64,000 nucleotides of DNA from positions 619,571 through 683,570 of the forward strand of contig JACKHB010000003.1 in NCBI GenBank assembly GCA_020639195.1, given 5' to 3'. Shown one piece after another: positions 60,440 through 64,000 of the stretch. The stretch is from Phycisphaeraceae bacterium. GTDB taxonomy: Bacteria; Planctomycetota; Phycisphaerae; Phycisphaerales; UBA1924. The translations under genes and the position numbers were made by a program. Under the pieces are notes generated by a model. The model saw nothing but the letters and a program-made list of their open reading frames with translations. It did no database searches and was not told the DNA's origin. The first letter of the stretch is position 1; each line of letters starts with the position of its first letter.

Positions 60440-62025
60440 TGCTTCTCGCCGTCGATGATGTGGCGCCAGAGCCGCTCCTCGATGGTCTTCGGCGTGTCGT
60501 CCTGCGCGGCGCTCGCGGCCGACGTGGCGTCCTTGAACAGATCGATGAATGCCTGCAGCGGGTCGAAGGACTCGTCCGAAACTCCCGCGGGCAGGCCAGT
60601 GCCGCCGGCGGACTCGGCCCGCCGGTCGTAGATCAGGTTGATCGCGGCGTCCCACTGATCATCGGCGATCTTCGGGCGCGGCAGGATCTTGCTGGCGTGA
60701 ACGATCGCGCTGGTCAGGCCAGCCTCGACCAGCTCGTGCATGAACACGCTGTTCAGGACAATCCGGGCCGCGGGCTTGAGGCCAAAGCTGACATTCGAGA
60801 GGCCCACGGTGGTCTGGCAGTTGGGCAGCTCTCGGGCGATCGCCCGCACGCCGTCGATGGTCTCGAGCGCGCTGCGCCGATCGCTGTCAAGCCCGGTGGA
60901 CACCGGCAAGACGAGTGGATCGAAGAACAGGTCCGCCTCGTGAAGGCCGTGGACCCTCGTCGCACGCTGGTGTGCGCGCTGGGCGATCGAGAGCTTGCGA
61001 TCGGCCGTGCGGGCCATCGCGGCATCCTTGTCCTCATCGATCGAGCCGATGACCAGGGCCGCGCCAAACCGCTTCGCGAGCCCGCACAGGGCGTCGAACT
61101 TCTCCTCGCCGTCCTCGAAGTTGGCGCTGTTGATGATGCACTTGCCCGGCGCGGACTTCAGCGCGGCCTCGATCGTGGCGGGCTGGGTCGAGTCGATCAT
61201 CAGCGGCGCGTTGACCTGGCGGGCGACGCGGTGGGCGATCTCCGCGGCGTCCCTGGCGCCGTTCCGCCCGGCGTAGTCCACGTTCAGGTCCAGCACGTGC
61301 GAGCCGTCGCGGATCTGCTCGCGCGCGAGGCTGATCATCGAGTCGAGGTCGTGCTGCTCGAGCAGTTGCTTGAACTTGCGCGAGCCCGAGGCGTTGAGCC
61401 GCTCGCCGATCAGGAGGATCGAGGCGTCCTGGCGGTACTCCACGGGCTCATAGAGGGACGTGCAGGCCGGGGCGGCGGGAGCCTTGTCGGCCCTGCGCAG
61501 CGGGCCGGCGTGGCCGGCGGAATCCAGCGCCCGGACCAGGGCGCGGATGTGGTCGGGAGTGGTGCCGCAGCAGCCGCCGACGAGGTTGATTCCGCCTCGC
61601 TCGATGAATTTGACCATGGCCTCGGCGAAGGGCTCGGGGCGGAGCGGGAAGTGAGCCCGGCCGTCCAGCAGCGCCGGAAGGCCGGCGTTGGGCATGACGG
61701 AGATCGCTCGCGGCCACGTGCGCGAGAGCGTCCGGATGTGCTCGGCCATCTCGGTCGGGCCGGTCGCGCAGTTGAGCCCGAGCGAGGCGATCGGGAACGC
61801 GCTCAGTGCCGCGATCGCGCCCCTCAATACTGGTGCCAGGGCATCGTGCCAGTGGTCTGTGGTGACCGAGGCCAGGATGGGCGTCTTCAGGAGCTCAGTT
61901 GCGTTCTTCCAGGGCGGCGTCGGGCAGGCGTTGATGACGCAGCGGACTTGGAGGGAGGTCTTGGCGGAGTCTCGATGGGCAGGCATCGGCACGCCGTCAG
62001 CGGCGAGCCGCGGGCGAGTTCGCGA
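60433..62025 (-). CDS. metH: Methionine synthase MetH, middle part (end of homocysteine, pterin and start of cobalamin domains), frame-shifted
   Basis: This frame carries the rest of the homocysteine-binding domain (GGCCGTTPDHI, zinc cysteine pair GGCC). The pterin-binding domain follows (LLIGERLNASGSRKFKQLLE, DLNVDYAGR, LMIDSTQP, NSANFEDGEEKF, IGSIDEDKDAAM). The first 180 bases have several indels relative to the expected frame. For example, the tail of VTT after PILASVTTD breaks from TGTM and LGTS, which continue in other frames. Its stop is the TGA at 60433, within the expected MetH sequence. It links to the N-terminal frame near 62030 and to the C-terminal frame at 60440. Confidence 0.8.
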   Translation of the reverse strand, partial: SRTRPRLAADGVPMPAHRDSAKTSLQVRCVINACPTPPWKNATELLKTPILASVTTDHWHDALAPVLRGAIAALSAFPIASLGLNCATGPTEMAEHIRTLSRTWPRAISVMPNAGLPALLDGRAHFPLRPEPFAEAMVKFIERGGINLVGGCCGTTPDHIRALVRALDSAGHAGPLRRADKAPAAPACTSLYEPVEYRQDASILLIGERLNASGSRKFKQLLEQHDLDSMISLAREQIRDGSHVLDLNVDYAGRNGARDAAEIAHRVARQVNAPLMIDSTQPATIEAALKSAPGKCIINSANFEDGEEKFDALCGLAKRFGAALVIGSIDEDKDAAMARTADRKLSIAQRAHQRATRVHGLHEADLFFDPLVLPVSTGLDSDRRSALETIDGVRAIARELPNCQTTVGLSNVSFGLKPAARIVLNSVFMHELVEAGLTSAIVHASKILPRPKIADDQWDAAINLIYDRRAESAGGTGLPAGVSDESFDPLQAFIDLFKDATSAASAAQDDTPKTIEERLWRHIIDGEKQA

Positions 62026-62446
62026 TAGCTCTCGCGTGCATCGCGTCCCGATCGATCTGGCCGAGGGTGATGAGCTTGGTGCCGGGCCCGAGCGAGCCGA
62101 TGGCGAAGCGAGGACGGTCGGGGGTGGCGTGGCGATCGGCCGCGGCGCGGGCGAGCTCTGCGGCCTTCTTGGCGAGTTCGCGGGCGCGGGACTCGAGGTC
62201 GAACTCGCGGAGGACGTGGGCTGCGCCGCCGAACGTGTCGGTCTCAACGCAGTCGGCGCCGGCCTCAAAGTACGACTCGTGGATGGCCTGGATGACTTCG
62301 GGGCGAGAGTGGACGAGGATCTCTGGGCAGTTCTCGCAGCCGAGATAGTCCTTCTCAAGGTCTAGATCCTGGGCGTGGATGGCGGTGCCCATGGCGCCAT
62401 CGCAAACGAGGAGGCTTGATTGGAGATTCTTGAGGAATGTGGGCAT
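61997..62446 (-). CDS. metH: Methionine synthase MetH, N-terminal part (frame-shifted)
   Basis: The first 140 or so residues of MetH start with MPTFLKNLQSSLLVCDGAMG and hold the homocysteine-binding start (DGAMGT, ENCPEIL, ETDTFGG, RFAIGSLGPGTKLIT). Coherent sequence ends at GQIDRDAMHA near 62035; the next 15 codons are off-frame up to the TGA. The start is the ATG at 62446, which has a stem-loop within 3 bases upstream. The combined MetH would be about 1190 residues, the normal size. Confidence 0.85.
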   Translation of the reverse strand: MPTFLKNLQSSLLVCDGAMGTAIHAQDLDLEKDYLGCENCPEILVHSRPEVIQAIHESYFEAGADCVETDTFGGAAHVLREFDLESRARELAKKAAELARAAADRHATPDRPRFAIGSLGPGTKLITLGQIDRDAMHARAIANSPAARR

Positions 62447-62449
62447 GGT

Positions 62450-62469
62450 CCGTCCCTGGAGAGGGACGG
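62450..62469 (-). promoter_or_regulatory. Start-proximal hairpin that hides the metH ribosome site
   Basis: On the minus strand CCGTCCCT pairs with AGGGACGG (8 bp, four-base loop). It ends 3 bases before the ATG at 62446, so the only purine-rich site (AGGGACGG) is inside the stem. A second hairpin (CATCCG with CGGATG, 62493-62510) lies further upstream. Such structures can reduce initiation, but a specific ligand is not recognised. Confidence 0.5.
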
Positions 62470-62515
62470 TACGCGGGACGATTTGATCAATCCATCCGGA
62501 TTAACGGATGAAGTC

Positions 62516-63307
62516 TTACTTCCGTTGGAATGGGAAAGGCCCGATCGCCTTGCGGGCGTGCTCTTCGATTTCCTGCGGGGTCAGCACCCGATCGTAGAGC
62601 GCCAACTCGTCGAGCGCCCCGGTGAAGTAGCGACTGCCGGGGAAGTCGCGTCCGGCATTGACCCGAAACCGCGTTGACGTGACGTTGATGCTGCCCGCCG
62701 GCAGGAACCCCGGAGACAGGTCGAAGTCCTGCTCGACCGGGACGGGGGTTCCATTGACGTACAGGCTGGTGCCGTTGAGGCTGTCGTTGCCGCCAACGCG
62801 GGTCCAGACGACGTGGAGCCAGCGGTTGGTGGGCACGGTATTCACCGTGCGCGCTCCTGCGTTGTAAAACCCGGCGTAGAGACGGTCGTTCCGGGCGTTC
62901 TGAATGCCGAAGTAGACCTCCCGACCGGTGCCGCCCTCTCCCCAGTGCAGGAACGGGCCCCAAAAATGCGCCGAGCCGCCGGCGGAGAGCCGCACCAGCG
63001 TCTCGATCGTCATCGTCGGATTGCCGGTCAGTGGCGAGGATCCGAGGGATTCGAGATACCCGAGTTCGTTGAATCCCATGGCCGTGTCGCTGAACCCGGT
63101 CCCGACATCGCGCTCGACGGTGCCGAATGCGATGGCGTCATACCCAGCGCCGAGAGTTCCGTGATTCTGGACAGGGCCGGATGATTCGTTGAACTGGTAC
63201 CAAAGGATCGGGGCATGCGATTGGATGGCGTGGTGCAAACCGGGCGGAGCGGCGCAGGACTGATTGGCAAGAATGAGCACGGACGCCGCGAGAAAGCACC
63301 GGATCAT
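62516..63307 (-). CDS. Secreted LamG/concanavalin-A-like domain protein
   Basis: The 263-residue protein has a Sec signal (MIRCFLAASVLILANQSCAA) and then a LamG/jelly-roll domain. The domain shows LWYQFNESSGPVQNHG, TMTIETLVRLSAG, FFGIQNARN-like strands, TNRWLHVVWTRVGG, SLYVNGTPVP and a final TGALDELALYDRVLTPQEIE. The start at 63307 is chosen for GGAGGAG nine bases upstream. No C-terminal sorting signal is present; the protein ends in a short charged tail. Such proteins bind glycans. The gene precedes metH by 69 bases. Confidence 0.85.
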   Translation of the reverse strand: MIRCFLAASVLILANQSCAAPPGLHHAIQSHAPILWYQFNESSGPVQNHGTLGAGYDAIAFGTVERDVGTGFSDTAMGFNELGYLESLGSSPLTGNPTMTIETLVRLSAGGSAHFWGPFLHWGEGGTGREVYFGIQNARNDRLYAGFYNAGARTVNTVPTNRWLHVVWTRVGGNDSLNGTSLYVNGTPVPVEQDFDLSPGFLPAGSINVTSTRFRVNAGRDFPGSRYFTGALDELALYDRVLTPQEIEEHARKAIGPFPFQRK

Positions 63308-63505
63308 CTGGGCACACTCCTCCCAGCGGCATGTGCGACCCATAACAAGAGGCCGCCGTCGCCGGTGGTCCGAGAATATGGAGCACTGGGGCTGCTTGCA
63401 AGAGAAAACCCGCGGCCCAGGAGAGTTGCCGCTTCGTCCAATGGGCGGACAGCACCGGCGGACCGCCGACGCCGCACGCAGGTGCGGCATTCGGCCGGGC
63501 CGAGA

Positions 63506-63730
63506 CTACTTCTTCTTCTTGCCCTTGAAGTAGTCGCCCTGGAACTTGCGCTGGAACTTCTCGACGCGGCCGGCGGCGTCGACGAAGGTGCGCTTCCCGG
63601 TGAAGAAGGGGTGGGAGCCGGACCAGACCTCGACGTGCATCTCGGGGACGGTGGCGCCGACCTCCATGACGACCTCGCCGTTGTGGTAGACCTTGCATTT
63701 CTGGTACGTGGGGTGGGTGTTCTTCTTCAT
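63506..63730 (-). CDS. rpmE: 50S ribosomal protein L31
   Basis: The 74-residue protein matches L31 (MKKNTHPTYQKCKVYHNGEV, SGSHPFFTGKRTFVDAAGRV, then EKFQRKF). The cysteine ligands of the zinc form are mostly gone: Cys12 is kept, but the CxC pair and the second pair (normally before HPFYTG) are replaced by Val, Trp and Ser. It is thus of the zinc-independent type, which keeps function under zinc limitation. The lysine-rich C-terminal tail is common in this family. Confidence 0.95.
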   Translation of the reverse strand: MKKNTHPTYQKCKVYHNGEVVMEVGATVPEMHVEVWSGSHPFFTGKRTFVDAAGRVEKFQRKFQGDYFKGKKKK

Positions 63731-63755
63731 GATGGCGGGTCTCGCAGGGGTTCCA

Positions 63756-63827
63756 AGCTCCCCGACAAGGATTCGAACCTTGAACCTAGCGGTTAACAGC
63801 CGCTCGCTCTACCATTGAGCTATCGGG
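63756..63827 (-). tRNA. tRNA-Asn (anticodon GTT)
   Basis: On the minus strand a 72-base cloverleaf begins TCCCCGATAGCTCAATGG and has the anticodon stem AGCGG/CCGCT around the loop CTGTTAA. The T arm is GGTTCGAATCC and it ends with TCGGGGA and discriminator G. The 7-bp acceptor stem TCCCCGA/TCGGGGA is perfect and CCA is not encoded. It is 25 bases upstream of rpmE on the same strand. Confidence 0.95.
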
Positions 63828-64000
63828 GATCCGACCCCGGGAAGGGCCTGTTCGGGCTCTTTCGGGCCAAAAGGCTAGCGGCATGAGCGCGCGGGTCAAG
63901 ATGCGGAATTGCAGAGGTCTTCCGGCCCGGCGTCACCCTTCGGGGGGCCGACCCGGGGGGGACATCGCGTCCTACCTTCGACCGGTCGAGCCGATCGAGG

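Noticed and set aside
63883..64000. Open plus-strand frame at the right edge
   Set aside because: Only 39 codons, no Shine-Dalgarno and no recognisable sequence. It may be the start of a gene beyond the window but cannot be supported.
1..64000. CRISPR arrays, insertion sequences, integrases and prophage
   Set aside because: No regularly spaced repeats, transposase motifs, inverted-repeat ends or integrase-like proteins were seen. The only tandem repeat is the short degenerate one at 15301.

Overview
The window is a piece of a high-GC bacterial chromosome. It most resembles the Planctomycetota, probably Phycisphaerae. The reasons are two free-standing pseudopilins of the Phycisphaerae style (AFTLI(E/D) followed by a hydrophobic helix ending in LLPAL or LMLPAL), a separate exosortase plus EpsI pair inside an exopolysaccharide operon, a FloA/NfeD cluster and many short family-orphan proteins. 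The assignment rests on protein style only, because there is no rRNA or marker gene here. Three places look frameshifted, so raw-sequence quality should be kept in mind.

Layout. 1-13.2 kb (minus strand): an exopolysaccharide operon reading wza-like exporter, exosortase, EpsI-like protein, a 1517-aa TPR protein, a Wzz/BY-kinase-like protein whose ATP site is degenerate, a sugar-nucleotide epimerase, a WecA/MraY-like initiating transferase, then the start of a ParA ATPase cut by the window edge. A TTGACA-type promoter lies upstream of the exporter. 13.5-20.3 kb (mostly plus): lipA, a decayed stretch, an EVE-domain protein (minus), modABC and purEK. 20.4-30.2 kb: a Cys-rich membrane protein (minus), a split coiled-coil/Wzz-like protein, an ECF sigma/anti-sigma pair (minus) divergent from a pseudopilin, a secreted cyclophilin, a thioredoxin-TPR protein, and a TonB-like protein with a coupled secreted partner. 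30.3-34.3 kb (minus): floA, short nfeD, long nfeD and a Nudix hydrolase.

34.4-40.2 kb (plus): a cell-wall/division cluster murC, murB, ddl, an FtsQ-like gene, an unknown polytopic membrane protein and greA. The coding frames overlap by four bases at most joints from murB on. 40.2-43.6 kb (minus): an unknown protein, a second pseudopilin with a small membrane protein, and a secreted EEP-family nuclease/phosphatase. 43.7-58.8 kb (plus): ispH, an AT-richer Mrr-like putative nuclease inserted between ispH and rlmN, rlmN, hrpA, an orphan OppC-like permease, a GT-B glycosyltransferase, an unknown secreted protein, xseA-xseB, a prepilin peptidase and an OmpA/Pal-like lipoprotein. 58.8-63.8 kb (minus): metH broken into three frames, a LamG-fold secreted protein, rpmE and tRNA-Asn.

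How the parts fit. The first block makes and exports a lipid-linked polysaccharide and anchors exosortase substrates, although no PEP-CTERM-like substrate is visible in the window. The prepilin peptidase is the likely maturase for both pseudopilins. The plus strand is C-rich from about 10 to 36 kb and G-rich from about 36 kb onward regardless of gene direction. This looks like a skew switch at the murC/murB boundary.
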